In this document: positions 48,565-60,409 of the stretch, piece by piece
Position numbering within the stretch: the stretch's first letter is position 1
Layout: every line of letters starts with the position of its first letter
DNA from: Antedon mediterranea
Taxonomy: Eukaryota; Echinodermata; Crinoidea; Comatulida; Antedonidae
NCBI RefSeq assembly: GCF_964355755.1
Contig: NC_092674.1
Location: forward strand, 11,229,001 to 11,293,000
DNA length: 64,000 bases
Direction of reading: 5' to 3'
The notes under the pieces: generated by a model
Seen by the model: only the letters and a program-made list of their open reading frames with translations
The model's database searches: none
Told to the model about the DNA's origin: nothing
Program-made: the position numbers and the translations under genes

Positions 48565-49830
48565 GAAACTGTGTACAGATTTTTCAAGTTTTATGTAACC
48601 TGCACATTTCTTAAGGCCTACATAAACTTTGACTAGTCTACTGTAACTACCTTCTAAGGCCCATGCCATGCGGAATTGAGAGGTTTACTGTACAGTACCT
48701 TATTAATGGAGCAAAATGCATAGAAAAACTGATCTGATTTGTGTATTTCTAATTTTCTTAAAACGTGAAATATAAGGTGAAATATAGAAGGGTTGTGTGT
48801 GCTTCTAAATTTGCCTTTGAACCCTCCGATTGATACAAGAATAAGTTAAAAATGATATCGTACTTACGTTGATTCTAGTGACTCGTTTTGCACTTCAGCT
48901 AGAGAAAGCTGTAAGAAAATAAATTTAATACATAAAGAAACTAGATTTCTGAAACTTAGTCGATAATAATAAATGATTACTACAGATTAAACGTTATTAG
49001 ACCAGTCTAGGTTCAATAAAACTTGCTCGTTAATTGATAAATTAGTTGTGTTTATGTAGAACATGTTAAACTTCCTTCATACATCGTCTGTTGATAGGAT
49101 TTAATCCACCTTGCAAATTCAATTACTGAGTTTATAAAATAAGAAGTTATTAATCATAATCTAACATTGCTTTCCACAGACACTTAATCTACTTTGGGAT
49201 CTGCGTCCATTCATCAACCTTAATTGTAATCTTACAAAAATTAAAAGTGAAGCTAAACATATTTCAAAGTTCAAAAAAGTAATATTGTCAAATATATTCT
49301 TCTTCCAATTATAGATCTTTCAAATTAAATATATGTTCAATTACAGATAATTGTTTTAATGTATTAAAATGTCCAGTTATGGACCAATAAAGAATCTTGA
49401 TTAAAGTATTGCTTTAATACTTATAATATCAAATATACTCTTAAATACTTTAAATATTATATACTTAAATTTAAATGAATCTCATATACTTTAATCAAAG
49501 AACTTTGTATTATTAAATACATTCTCTAAATAAATGCTAACTATTAAACACTCTTAAATATTTATTAAACAAACTCTTATAAGATGCTATTTATAAATTC
49601 ATTAACTATTAAACAGTAAATCTATTGGAATCAATGGAATATATATGAAATTTGCCCAAAAGCCATACTTAATTGGATAAATGTTGATATGTCAAAAAAA
49701 TATATTTTAAAATATTCTTTTACAGACTTAGCTGTCTTTAGAGTCTCTTGTTAATGTTGTTGGGAAGTAAAATGTTTAAATTCGGAATCGGAAATAAATA
49801 TGTACAAAAAAAAACCAACCAAATAAATTA
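48565..49830. other. AT-rich stretch with no supported gene
   Basis: At 49373-49400, GTCCAGTTATGGACCAATAAAG followed by AATCTTGATT resembles a LINE-type 3' end. No reverse transcriptase coding sequence is present upstream. Confidence 0.3.
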
Positions 49831-49835
49831 ATATA

Positions 49836-49902
49836 CAGTAGAATTCCTATTATAAAGACCATTAAAGTGTCCTCTGAATAGTGGTTCCCTGAAGTTCTAC
49901 TG
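49836..49902. mobile_element. 67-bp mariner-type MITE with intact TA flanks
   Basis: TA at 49834-49835 and 49903-49904. The left end is CAGTAGAATTCCTATTATAA and the right end GAAGTTCTACTG. The interior GTGTCCTCTGAATAGTGG places it in the same family as 27005-27236. It is the smallest copy that still has both ends. Confidence 0.7.
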
Positions 49903-49909
49903 TAGCTAA

Positions 49910-51875
49910 TAGCAGTAGATACACTATTATAATGTGTTAGTTCATTAACAACATGAATAATTTAGTGTATATACCAACAAATTAAACAATTTTATTTAGA
50001 TAAATATATCAATTTTCAATTCCTTCATGCAGACTGGGAAAGATGAGAACTCCACAAAACAACTTATGACCATTTGGTGGTCCCTCGCGCTCAAAATAAA
50101 TCTAGCTATTCTATCCCAAAATCAATTTGAGCCTGACATTTTTTGGATCAAGAGTTGTTTTTGGAGAATATTCCAATAGGACTAAAAAATATATTTAACT
50201 TTCTGTCCAGTTTGGTTTTACTGGATAACGATAAAACTTGTGTGTGTCATAATATTTTGCATTAGTTCTCTGTATCGCAGACAACTTGGCAAGTTAAACT
50301 TTCTTGAAACAGCAATCCGTAACTGACAAACTAACCAAGAGAAAGTTATCGTTTGCACTGAATTTTTAGTGAAATTAACCATTCTTCTGGTTAGTTTTAT
50401 CAAAGAAAGTCCATTGCGTTTGGGACTATGAGGTGTAATATATGAAAATGAAATACTGTTTTTTCTTCTTGATGTATTTAGTTATTATTATTGAATATGA
50501 AAGATAGTATAATTACATTTTCCAGACATCAATAGAAAAAGAAGAAAATCCTTAGTAATAGGATTTTAAGAAAGGGGATCAAGTTTCAATCAGTTCATGA
50601 AGTGAAACATAATTGTGAAGGACTGAACCCATTCCAGTCAATACTTTCAATTATCTTGAGCTCACATGTCGGTTTTTTAAAGAATGTATCTTATTTTAAA
50701 GTATAATTATGGTTTAGTGTTAATGGGTAAACGGCGAAGATAAAAAATGAGATGAGACCATAAAAGTTGATGTCGCTGCCGCCAAGATACAACCTCTGCT
50801 TCATGAACAGTGGTGTCAAATCTGATTGGATAAACAACAATATTAGGCCAACTTTCTTGTAATACTGTGTAGTAAATTAGTATTCTTAAAATAAACTTTA
50901 GCTCTAGTTCGAATTACAAATTCAATCTTAAAATACATGTATGACCTTATCAAAAAAATATACCAAAGAATATCTGACTATGGTTTTAACAAACTAAATA
51001 TTTCATTTATGATGTAACCTGTGAATATTTAACCAATTCAATAATGGTCACCTTTATTTTATCTTTATAACCAGTATTGGCAATTAGCTTGCTTAGACTA
51101 AAAAATCAGCCCAAATCCATTTAAAACATTGTCATGGCGGGCTTGATTTAGTTACAGAATTAATTAAATATGAAATCCTTTTGAAGTTTTATCATTAGAA
51201 ATCCAAACAAAATTTGTGTACTTTTCCAGATACAGTTTTAGTAATCCAGATTTTTTCACAATGTTTTATGAAATATGAATACTAATTATGAAACATCTGA
51301 AAAAAATAAATACCTAATATGTCATTTGCTTTCAATGTAGTGTATCTACAAATTATAATAAATCTGTCACTTAACTAAAAAAGGATGTCAGAGGTTGGAA
51401 CATTTTAAACATTTTTTTTGCCCATAGGTTTAAGGCCTCACGTTAATTAAACTGTGTAGTTGAAGATTTTTTCTTAGACATTAAGACATTTCCTAGCCAA
51501 AGGGCAACACTCTAAAGTCAAAAGAGCAAGTCTAATCACTTTAGCCTACAGTTAAATTCTATGTATCTCTCATGTACATTCATTAAAATTGAGAGAGAAA
51601 TTAGTAAACAAATGGCAACTGAATCAACAGAGAACAGGAAGCAATAGATTTATATTTATTAATTGGAAAGGATATATTGAATTTAAAAAATACATGAATA
51701 CTTAATTATAGAAATAAAAACACTTTTAAATTCTGCCTTCTAATGGCTTCATGGGACACAAAAACCATTAATAATTTATCCAAATAATTATATCTATCAT
51801 GCTTATAATTTCAGATATATTTTTTAGAGTAATGCAAAAGATAGGACATCAAATTAAGCTGAGCCCTTTATTTCA
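49910..51875. other. AT-rich stretch with no supported gene
   Basis: Nothing recognised. Confidence 0.4.
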
Positions 51876-51879
51876 CAAT

Positions 51880-51927
51880 TGTTATGCCCTGGGCCCGCCC
51901 TATTTGAAAATCCTGGATCCACCACTG
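51880..51927 (-). mobile_element. hAT-like end fragment (GTGGATCCAGG type)
   Basis: On the minus strand: CAGTGGTGGATCCAGGATTT then TCAAATAGGGCGGGCCCAGG. Same kind of end as 16497-16538. Confidence 0.5.
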
Positions 51928-51929
51928 TG

Positions 51930-52770
51930 TATAGTAAAAGTTTAATTTATACGTGCGTAGCCTGTTTTGAGTTGAAAAGTAAGTCAAGAAAACAGAAATC
52001 TGTCAAAAAGAGTGCGTATTAACATTTAACGCGCAGTACCCGTGTACCCAACCAACCGACCGACATAGTGAGCTGTAGAGTCGCGTTGCACGCGACTAAA
52101 AATACTATATTCTGCAAGTGATAAGACAAAAATCAGTATATTTGAAGGTAACATTATATAAGTTAAAACTAAAAAAAAATGTTCATGCATGAATGTATCC
52201 ATAGTTGTATCTGCTTAGACCTGATGATCAGTATTTTTTGTTGTGTCTGAACACCTGGACTTTTAACACTACGGAGGATTACCGTACACCTTGCATTAGA
52301 TAACAAACCTACTGTGAGTCTGAACATACCCTAAGACTTGAAAAGACAAGATATAGTTAAAATAATATACTTACAGAATAGCATCTATATTAAGCAAAAT
52401 CAGTTTTTTAAAATTTGATTTACTGCGGGAACAAAATTAAAAGCTGCAAAAATACTACTGGAAATTTGCAGGAAAGAATAAACAGCTCTAGCAGGGTATA
52501 ATGAGATGTGTGTTCTATGAATCACAATAAATATAATAGACATTTTGAGCAAACAACACTTGAATGACTTTCTTGAATATATAAGGGTTAAAAAAGGGAA
52601 AATCCCAAATCACTACACTTTAATAGCCTACAAGGAAATACCAAGGTGCTACATCATTGGTTAGATATAATATTGTTCCAATGTGTTATCGTTTTACTAG
52701 TTTTGCGATTTATGAAATAAGACAATCATAATGCTGATTGTTTTTCAAAGTAAAAACAAAAATAGGGTTT
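51930..52770. other. AT-rich stretch with one small G+C-richer patch
   Basis: The patch 52020-52095 contains ACCCAACCAACCGACCGACA and TCGCGTTGCACGCGAC. The fragment at 52296-52332 matches the TGTTCAG-ended element at 46856. No gene. Confidence 0.35.
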
Positions 52771-52774
52771 TATA

Positions 52775-53210
52775 AGCCCAGTTTCTGCTGCCAATCCCAA
52801 ATACCGTATAAATATACCGTATAAATATACCGTATATATACCGTATATGAAATTCGTGCACCGTTTTCCGCTGCACATACTTCGTGGGTGGGCTGTAAAA
52901 AAGTTGGCTTTCATTACCCAAAATGCATTTCGTGAGATGGAAGTATGGATTGACCTCTAGAGTCTCGCGTAGTGGGCCAGGTCACATATACGGTATATTT
53001 TGAGTGCAGCAGAAACGGGGTACGAAATATACGGTATATTTTGGAATATACCGTATAATATCCACAAACGATGGGGATATTTATGCGGTATATATACCGC
53101 ATATATATACGGTATATTTTTTATGAGACCCGTTTCTGCTGCCAAAAAATATACCGTATATAAAATATACCGTATATATACGGTATATTTTTGGCAGCAG
53201 AAACGGGGCC
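52775..53210. mobile_element. Harbinger-like family, short 436-bp copy
   Basis: ATA at 52772-52774 and 53211-53213. The left end is AGCCCAGTTTCTGCTGCC; the right end, reverse-complemented, is GGCCCCGTTTCTGCTGCC. The Myb-like cargo of 15373-16181 is absent. Internal end-sequence copies remain (GTGCAGCAGAAACGGGGTAC near 53012 and CCCGTTTCTGCTGCC near 53129), as do many TATACCGTATA words. The last ~85 bp form a nearly perfect hairpin. Confidence 0.75.
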
Positions 53211-53214
53211 ATAG

Positions 53215-55350
53215 TTGTTTAAACAAATCAAACTAAAAAATAAAATGTTGGAAAGGTCTTTAAAAAAAGGTTATCTGCAATTGGAGAGTAATCATAATAA
53301 CAATAGTACAGTAGAAAGAAATGTACAAATCTACAATTTGCTATTTAAAGTAGATGTGAAAAAAATAAAACATTTCTTAATTCTATACGAAATACTGTAG
53401 TGTAAATATATTAATAATAATAATAAATAATGCCCCTTGAAAAACCTGCATTGAGAACACCTTGAAAGACATAATCAGGATCAATAGTTAAGGTTTTCTA
53501 TAGATAAACATCTTGTAAATGGAGAGATGCAAATTTTCAAAACCTACCAAGTCTTATGCTGAGAATTGTCTATCAATACAATGTACAAAATAGAACTTCA
53601 AATTTAAAAATAAGAAGAGTCTTTAAGGTTTTTACCTTTTGGTGTGGTCTCACTTCAGCCAGTTTTAAAACTTGGCATATCTGATTTTCCAACCAGAATC
53701 TAAATAAAATCTACCGAGACTCTAGATATAAAAGCTACATATAAAAGCTAGATGAAAACAGTATCTCTCCAGCTCTTACTACTGTCTTTCCAATAAACAA
53801 ATTACAGGCATTATTTACACAATATATTAAAATCCAGCACAGAACAAATTCGACAAACGACTATTCAAAGCAGTGAAGAGATTACTTGGAAATCTCAAGA
53901 GAGAAGGCAAATAAATCTCGTTAAATATCATAGTACAAATCAAGAGATGTTTAATCATATAATTTTCATGATGGGTCTGATCTCTTAAGGTTTTTTGACA
54001 ATAGGTTTTGTTTTGAAAATAAAATGATATGATTGATTATAAACAAATATAAATGTGTTTACATGATACTAGAGTTAACTTCATTTGATGCATGCTTAAG
54101 CTGAACCGAACATCCTAGCGATCATTTAACTTTCAGGGTAGGCCTATCAGAAGATATAATTTTGATCACATCAGGTTAAACAGCAATTTAACTCCGAAAA
54201 AAGAGTGTGTAATAGCTTGTATGTTCCACATTGCATTATAAGAACAAGGATCAGAAAGTCTGGGTATCAAACTTACTTAATATCTTCTAGTCAACGTAAA
54301 GGGAAGTCGCAATGTTTCTTCAAAATTTTCAGGGTGAATTGTTTAATACAGACCTAAGTGAAGGTAGGAGTGGGAATGAGAGACGAACTGCCCTGGGTCA
54401 AAATGTCTTGATTTCCACGTTCAGATGACAACACGTAGGCCCTAGATCATCACAAATCAAAAGCCTCATTATGAAATTAATGTATAACAAAATGAACATT
54501 AGATAGATATTTCCACCAATACTTAGGTGTTTTATGTAATATAAATAGGCCTGTGTAAATTTGCAGACATAGCTGTTTTGTGACTAATTTTATAATTGAT
54601 TTTTACGGTAATGATGATAATAATATTTAATACACACAATTTGTAAATAGATGATTAAAATTAAACTGTTTAGAATATTGAAGATGTACACTATCTATGG
54701 AAGCTTACCTTACCATGTGGTTCATAACATACCAACCCAATTACAAGGAAGCTAAGATTAGGCTAGAAACAGGAAACACAACTTCCAGGCCGTAACATTC
54801 CCTTAAACACTGTTTAAAAAAACGGACCAATCAGGTGCGCATTTATTGTATTCTCTGAGGGAGTCTACAGTAAATACAATGTTGTAGGACGATAGGTTAC
54901 TCAGGAGTGTCTAAATGAGTGTAACATGGTTGAATGAACGCAATGCAGCAATAGGGACATCTACAAAAAGGGGTTTAAGAGGTTAAATATATAGGTCGTC
55001 AAGATAAGAGGTACTTGGTGGCTATGTTTATAAAGCATTGTGTTTATTTCTTTGTATTATATTTATAGAAATATATATTTTTTTTTCTGAGACTAGAAAT
55101 GGCACTACTGACAATAAACAACTTAAAAAAATGTATTGGTATCTCAAATGTAAAAATCGGTTTCTGTGGATTTGGCTACAACACAATTTGACCTCACTTC
55201 AGAAGGTCACTGACTGGCGCGAACATTTGACTACTCTCTGGATAATAATGATTTCATTACACAACCAACCACGAATGATCACTAACGAAAAAACGGCTTT
55301 ATTTTGACTACAATATAAGTTGCAACGTGATCAGTTTCTCAAAAAGCCAT
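53215..55350. other. AT-rich stretch with no supported gene
   Basis: Nothing recognised. GCAGAAACAGACCC at 55361-55374 may be a lone end of the Harbinger-like family. Confidence 0.35.
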
Positions 55351-55379
55351 TAAAAAATGTCAGCAGAAACAGACCCTTT

Positions 55380-55940
55380 GTGTAAATGTATTTTTCCAAT
55401 TAACAATTTTCATAACATAACATTTAAAAATAAAAAACATAAGTATCAGGAGTTATGAAATTTTCATCATGAATGCAGAATTGTGGGAGATGGTTCGACA
55501 AGTGGAAAAAAATATGTCATGGCCAGTGCCCGTACACATTAATTACACTTATCGCATCGTTATGTTTACTAGAGTTAATGAATGGCAAATTTAACGTGGC
55601 TAAAGTTCCCAATAGGCATGTAAAGTTGTAATTTGCCAAGCCATGATGTGTTGACCAGTAGAGAATGTCTCTTTTGGTAGTATGGATGTAACGGAAGAAT
55701 TAGGTCATGAACATTTGATGGACATGGTGATTTTGAGCTAATTAAAAATTCTTCTTTCACATTTATAAATTACACATAATATATCGATCGAGAGATGGTT
55801 TTAAATAAATAGTGTAATAACTTTTACAATTATACCGTACTACTACTGTATAACATAAAATTACCTTTACACCATGGTATTGTTCAAATTCATAGCATAG
55901 ATAAAAACTCTTAAACACCCTCAAACAAAGTTCTTCATGA
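55380..55940. other. AT-rich stretch with no supported gene
   Basis: Nothing recognised. Confidence 0.3.
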
Positions 55941-55942
55941 AA

Positions 55943-56222
55943 GCATGTGGCGGAGTGTATTGGATGTTGGATTACTGATCATGAGATTGATCGATCTCAC
56001 CACATTGCTTGTATCCTTTAGGCAAGACACTTTACTTATGCTTGCTTCTCTCCACTCAAGTGTATAAATGGGTACCCAGTTAGGTCAAGACACAACTTCG
56101 TACCGATTGCTAGATTCATTATGGAAGTATTTCCATACGTGTTTGATCAAAAAAATGACTGGGATAATATGTAAAGTGCTTAGAAGCATTGTGCAAAAGC
56201 GCTATATAAGAACGAAAATTAT
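55943..56222 (+). mobile_element. tRNA-derived SINE, near full length
   Basis: AGCATGTGGCGGAGTGTATT, ATCCTTTAGGCAAGACACTT, CTTCTCTCCACTCAAGTG and TATAAATGGGTACCCAG match the minus-strand copy at 19876-20002. The 3' part GTAAAGTGCTTAGAAGCATT then AAAGCGCTATATAAGAACG and an AAAATTATTA tail is the sort of end shared by SINEs with their partner LINE. The B box has decayed (GAGATTGATCGATCTC). A lone Harbinger-like end follows at 56241. Confidence 0.7.
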
Positions 56223-56240
56223 TACACATGCACAACAATA

Positions 56241-56271
56241 TAGAGTATATTTTTGGCAGCAGAAACGAGCC
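56241..56271. mobile_element. Solo right end of the Harbinger-like family
   Basis: AGTATATTTTTGGCAGCAGA then AACGAGCC, followed by ATA. It matches the last ~30 bp of 52775-53210. No left end within reach. Confidence 0.6.
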
Positions 56272-56659
56272 ATAACTTGATCAGTTTGCTTAATGATAAA
56301 CATGACAGGTAAGGATCAAACTGGTCATAACAGAAAAAATAAAAACAGTTGATGAAAACCTAATCAGACAAGTATCCTACAGTTAAGTATTGTTAGGACA
56401 GGAAGTACTTAAAAGTTAAAAAAGTAATTGAATTTGATAATCTGGATTGATAAAGCATCTTTGAAGCAGGCAGAAATGTTGATTGACAGTCTGTCAACGT
56501 CAATCACTTGATAGGAGATGGCAACACGACGTCACAACAAAAATATGAAAATGTCATGTCTCATCCAGACATTTTTAGGACTGGGACTTCAGAACCGAAA
56601 GCTTTTAAAGCTTTATATCTCAACATGCATATTTAGAAAAAAGTATAGAAGAGCCTCTC

Positions 56660-56790
56660 CTTTTGGATACCTATTCAGGGGACACGACTATTAAGGGTAC
56701 ACAAACAAGGAGCAATGTATATTACGCTACAACTAACACCTATTCAGGAGGAACCCTACTCAGGGGGCACCCTATTCGGGGTACTATGCT
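56660..56790. mobile_element. Mariner-type MITE remnants, CCTATTCAGGGGACAC repeats
   Basis: ACCTATTCAGGGGACACG, ACCTATTCAGGAGGAACCC, CTACTCAGGGGGCACCC and CTATTCGGGGTAC occur in series, related to the interior of the 27005-27236 family. No clean ends. Confidence 0.4.
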
Positions 56791-56799
56791 ATCAATCGA

Positions 56800-58700
56800 T
56801 AATGTCAATCATTATCACTATGTATTATAGTTTTCACATACATCCATGTAAGCATGGCACTTCTTGTCTTGTACTTTCTTATCCAAAGCAGGCAATCTAT
56901 GGCTGTGTTTATACAACACCCTAAATGTGAACACGTCCTTATTTTACACTGTAGTTACATTCAATGTGGAAAAAATCATGTAAATGTACACAATGCACAC
57001 CCCTTGAATCCCCTTATACTGGATCTGCCTGCTAGACGATATTTATCTACAATTTGCATTCACTTACATTTAAGATTTCCCATGAGTGTAAAGTTTACTT
57101 TCAACATTCTACTAATAAATAAATTTGATTCATATGATAAAAACCTGAAACAATCATAAACCCTCACCCTACATCCTTAATATATTCTGCAAATGTCTTT
57201 TTATAGACTAGCAATTAACCTCTAACCACAGACTAAATTACATCCATAAAATCATGTGAAAATGCACTGTTTATGTCCAAAACACCTTATTTAATATAGT
57301 TGCATATTATTCTGGTAACAGCTGTTTTTGACAGTTACTAATAATGTTATTTAGATTGTTTATAAACTATTGCTTCACACTTTATTGTTTAAAATAGGTA
57401 ATAAATAACATGGTTGATAAAATTCAGTCATTCATAAAGTGACTTTTAATAACTATAACAACACCCATTCAAGGGGAAATTAATTGATTGCAATTTTCCC
57501 CTTAACATCTAGTAGACTGAATTAGTTATCAACCTAACCCTTAAAGCTGCTTTCACATCATGCCCAGATTCGGTCAGGCACCTTGAGGAAAATTTTGCGG
57601 GCGTTGGGCGCGCTTTCATATTGAGCACAAATCCAGTTATCAGTTGTCAAGTCAAGTGCGATCATTCATGCTCACTGTTGATTGTAAAAATATAAATTGT
57701 ACGATTTCAGCAAAATGGCTTCTTGATCCATCGCACCGAACTCGGAGTCCGAATTAGGTATTAGATTCATTAGAAACATTATTTATAAATAAGGATTAAT
57801 TTTGTGATATGTTCTCTGAAATGATCTTAAAATCCAAACGGTATGGGTACAGTATGTTCTCAACTAGTTGATTAATTTTAGATGTTGTTATTTTTATGTG
57901 AAGCAGCTATCATAGATAGAGTAGATGGAGAATTAGATGGAATGTATATTTTATATAATAAATCAAGAAATTAACGTGCATCTTAAGATCAATAGAAAAA
58001 TAATTGGAAAGTGTTTAATTTTGAATGCTTTTGATTTCATGATTACGGGAACAGTGATTTATTTGTACTGTTAATTCAAATTACTTATTAAAGACTTTCA
58101 CACACCTATGATAAATACAGGGTAGAATTCTATGGGGAATGCTGATAGAAGGATAGAGCAAATATGATACATAGGCAAAAGACTTCGATTGACTCTCCGA
58201 TCAATACAGGTATTGAGCGACTTGTTCTGCTTATTGTAAGCAGAAGTATTTTAGCATGTTAAAGAAGCATATCATACGAGAGCATGCATGCCTGCTTCAC
58301 GTTTGCTATATTGATTGCTGCATGTTGGTGAACCGACTACAAAATTGTACATTCTTTGGAGTAGCTACCTGTGCAAACCATTGGACACAGACAATGAAGA
58401 AGACCACTTTATTTACATAGATTATTGTTTAAAAATAAATTGATTGTTTTGTAGTAGAGATAATTTAATTTATTATGCAAAGTAAAATGATTTTTTTAAG
58501 TAGCGAAACTAAATCAACATTACTTTATGAGGAACTATAAGTCAATTAATTTCATGATGTTATATTTTGGCTATTTTAGCACAACACAGTTTAATGAATA
58601 TATAGGGGGCAGTATTCATTCACAAACCAGAAATAGAAATTTAAGGTAACAAACTGCATTTAATGTAAAAATAAATAATATTTTATCCTACAGATGCATA
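56800..58700. other. Stretch with no supported gene
   Basis: A frame of 101 codons at 56854-57159 matches nothing I know. TTAAAGCTGCTTTCACATC near 57541 is like a Harbinger MITE left end, but no right end is visible. Confidence 0.35.
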
Positions 58701-58710
58701 GTCCCACTAA

Positions 58711-59041
58711 GACCCCATTTACACTGCATCGACGATTTCTTAGCCGGCCCGAAGTCGGCCCGACGCCGGCTTTCTTTTTAGCCCGCAATGTGTTTACACT
58801 TACCCAAAAAGTAAAAACTATAGTTGACCCAGAACGTTTATTTTATGACCGCAAGTGTTTACACTATACGAAGTGCCGGCCCGAAGAAGTCCGCAATTGC
58901 CGGCCCGAAGCCTACTCTAGACTAGGCTCAAAATTGAGCCGGCTCGAGGCCAGCTCGGTTGGTCCCAGAGTGTTTACACTTGTGCACTTTTGGCTCGGAG
59001 CCGGCCTCGAGCTCGCTGAAAGCTGAAGTGTAAATGGGGTC
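58711..59041. mobile_element. 331-bp TAA-flanked MITE (Harbinger-type), G+C-rich
   Basis: TAA at 58708-58710 and 59042-59044. Ends are GACCCCATTTACACT and AGTGTAAATGGGGTC, exact inverses over 15 bp. The interior contains many GCCGGCCCGA/TCGGGCCGGC-like words and GTGTTTACACTT in both orientations. It is far richer in G+C than the window. The 110-codon frame across it is an artefact of low stop density. Confidence 0.85.
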
Positions 59042-59160
59042 TAAGGTGAAGGCTTTAATAATTTATTTTTCTGATTGAAATAGTTCTTGTGGATTTAATT
59101 TTTTCTGTGTCTTGCCATGCCCCTTAAGCTTGACAAGTCCTTGCTTTAGGTAATGCTTAA

Positions 59161-60288
59161 AATGGACCTGAAATGGAATTTCGATTTTCAAGAAATTCAC
59201 ACATGTTATTTAAATGTATCAAATTAACACAAACCCACACAAATAAAAACAAAATGTAAAGTATTTTGAGTAAAAACGAAATTTTAAGATACCATGGTAA
59301 ATTAGCGAAAATTACTCACGCCATTGCAATATTCTATTTCAACGGCCGTCGGAAGCCTCTATATTCACGACGTCACATATACATAGGATGATATCGAGAG
59401 CGTGTATGCCGCCCGATAGTCAGTGAATGATCGACGGCCTGGAAAGATACGCGAAGCGTTGACACTAATACTAATTTATTCAATATCTAATGTTGTTGAA
59501 ATATAGGTCCCTAAAATGTACTTCGTTTGTTCTAAAACCCGAATTTAGAAGGTCTACCTCCCAAACCTTTACTAGGCCTAGGCCCCCAATCCAGAGCGCG
59601 GAGTCGATCCACCACCCACATCATGCGGCGAGGCTCCGTTTCATGTGTATCCAAGGACCAAAGCGATATCAACAACTTGCTGCGCTCATTGTCAAGCCAA
59701 AGTAAAATATGAATAAAATTCGTTTTCGAACTGCCTGATTCGGACAAATAAATTATCATCTCATATTACTAATTTAATTCTGCTAAACTAAAAACTAAAG
59801 AAACTAACAAATTTTAGCAGTATAAATTACGAACGATATACAAAATACACGAACGGAAAATATGGATACGCATCATTGCGCACGGAGCTGTATCCCGGAC
59901 AACGTTGCCAGGCCAACTTCGGTATTGCCAGAAAAAAACCGTTGATTTTAAGATTTTAAACCGTCATTTACTCGATGAATAACCGTTTATACGGTAATAA
60001 TTTTATCTAAAAAAATTCTAAATACGTTTCTGCAAATGCACAAGCATTTTTTAGAAAATACTCTATAGATTTCAAGAGTTATAGCCAAAAAACTGCAAAT
60101 TTTCCATTGGAGGGATAGGAATATATTCGCAAAGTGACGTCACCCGCAAATTTTTTTGATTTTCAAATGGGGCTTTCCCCAAAAGGGCCAATTTATATTT
60201 TGTAACAATATACATTCTAGCAACACCTAATAGCCCCCAAAACATCATTCTAAAATGAAAAAAATCGAAAATCCATTTCAGGTCCATT
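59161..60288. mobile_element. 1.13-kb TTAA-flanked inverted-repeat element
   Basis: TTAA at 59157-59160 and 60289-60292. The left end is AATGGACCTGAAATGG then AATTTCGATTTTC. The right end, reverse-complemented, is AATGGACCTGAAATGG then ATTTTCGATTTTT. The interior has two TGACGTCA-like words (ACGACGTCACATA at 59367, GTGACGTCACCC near 60134) and a G+C-richer block at 59560-59640. TTAA suggests piggyBac or Kolobok type; the site could also be read as TTA. No transposase frame. Confidence 0.7.
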
Positions 60289-60291
60289 TTA

Positions 60292-60406
60292 ACGTTGTTC
60301 CTACTAGAGACGCAACACAAAGACGTAAGCGCAACAATGGATTATTCAAACTGTCGGTTGTCATTGGTCAATTTGCTCGCTTTGCGTCCTTAGTAGGAAC
60401 CAAGCT
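60292..60406. mobile_element. 115-bp MITE with GACGCAA ends, copy 3
   Basis: TTA at 60289-60291 and 60407-60409. The left end is ACGTTGTTCCTACTAGAGAC then GCAAC. The right end, reverse-complemented, is AGCTTGGTTCCTACTAAGGA then CGCAAAG. It abuts the 1.13-kb element, with its left TTA inside that element's TTAA. Confidence 0.65.
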
Positions 60407-60409
60407 TTA

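Noticed and set aside
58694-59026. 110-codon frame with Arg/Pro-rich product
   Set aside because: It falls almost entirely inside a G+C-rich MITE with exact inverted ends and TAA flanks; low stop density explains it.
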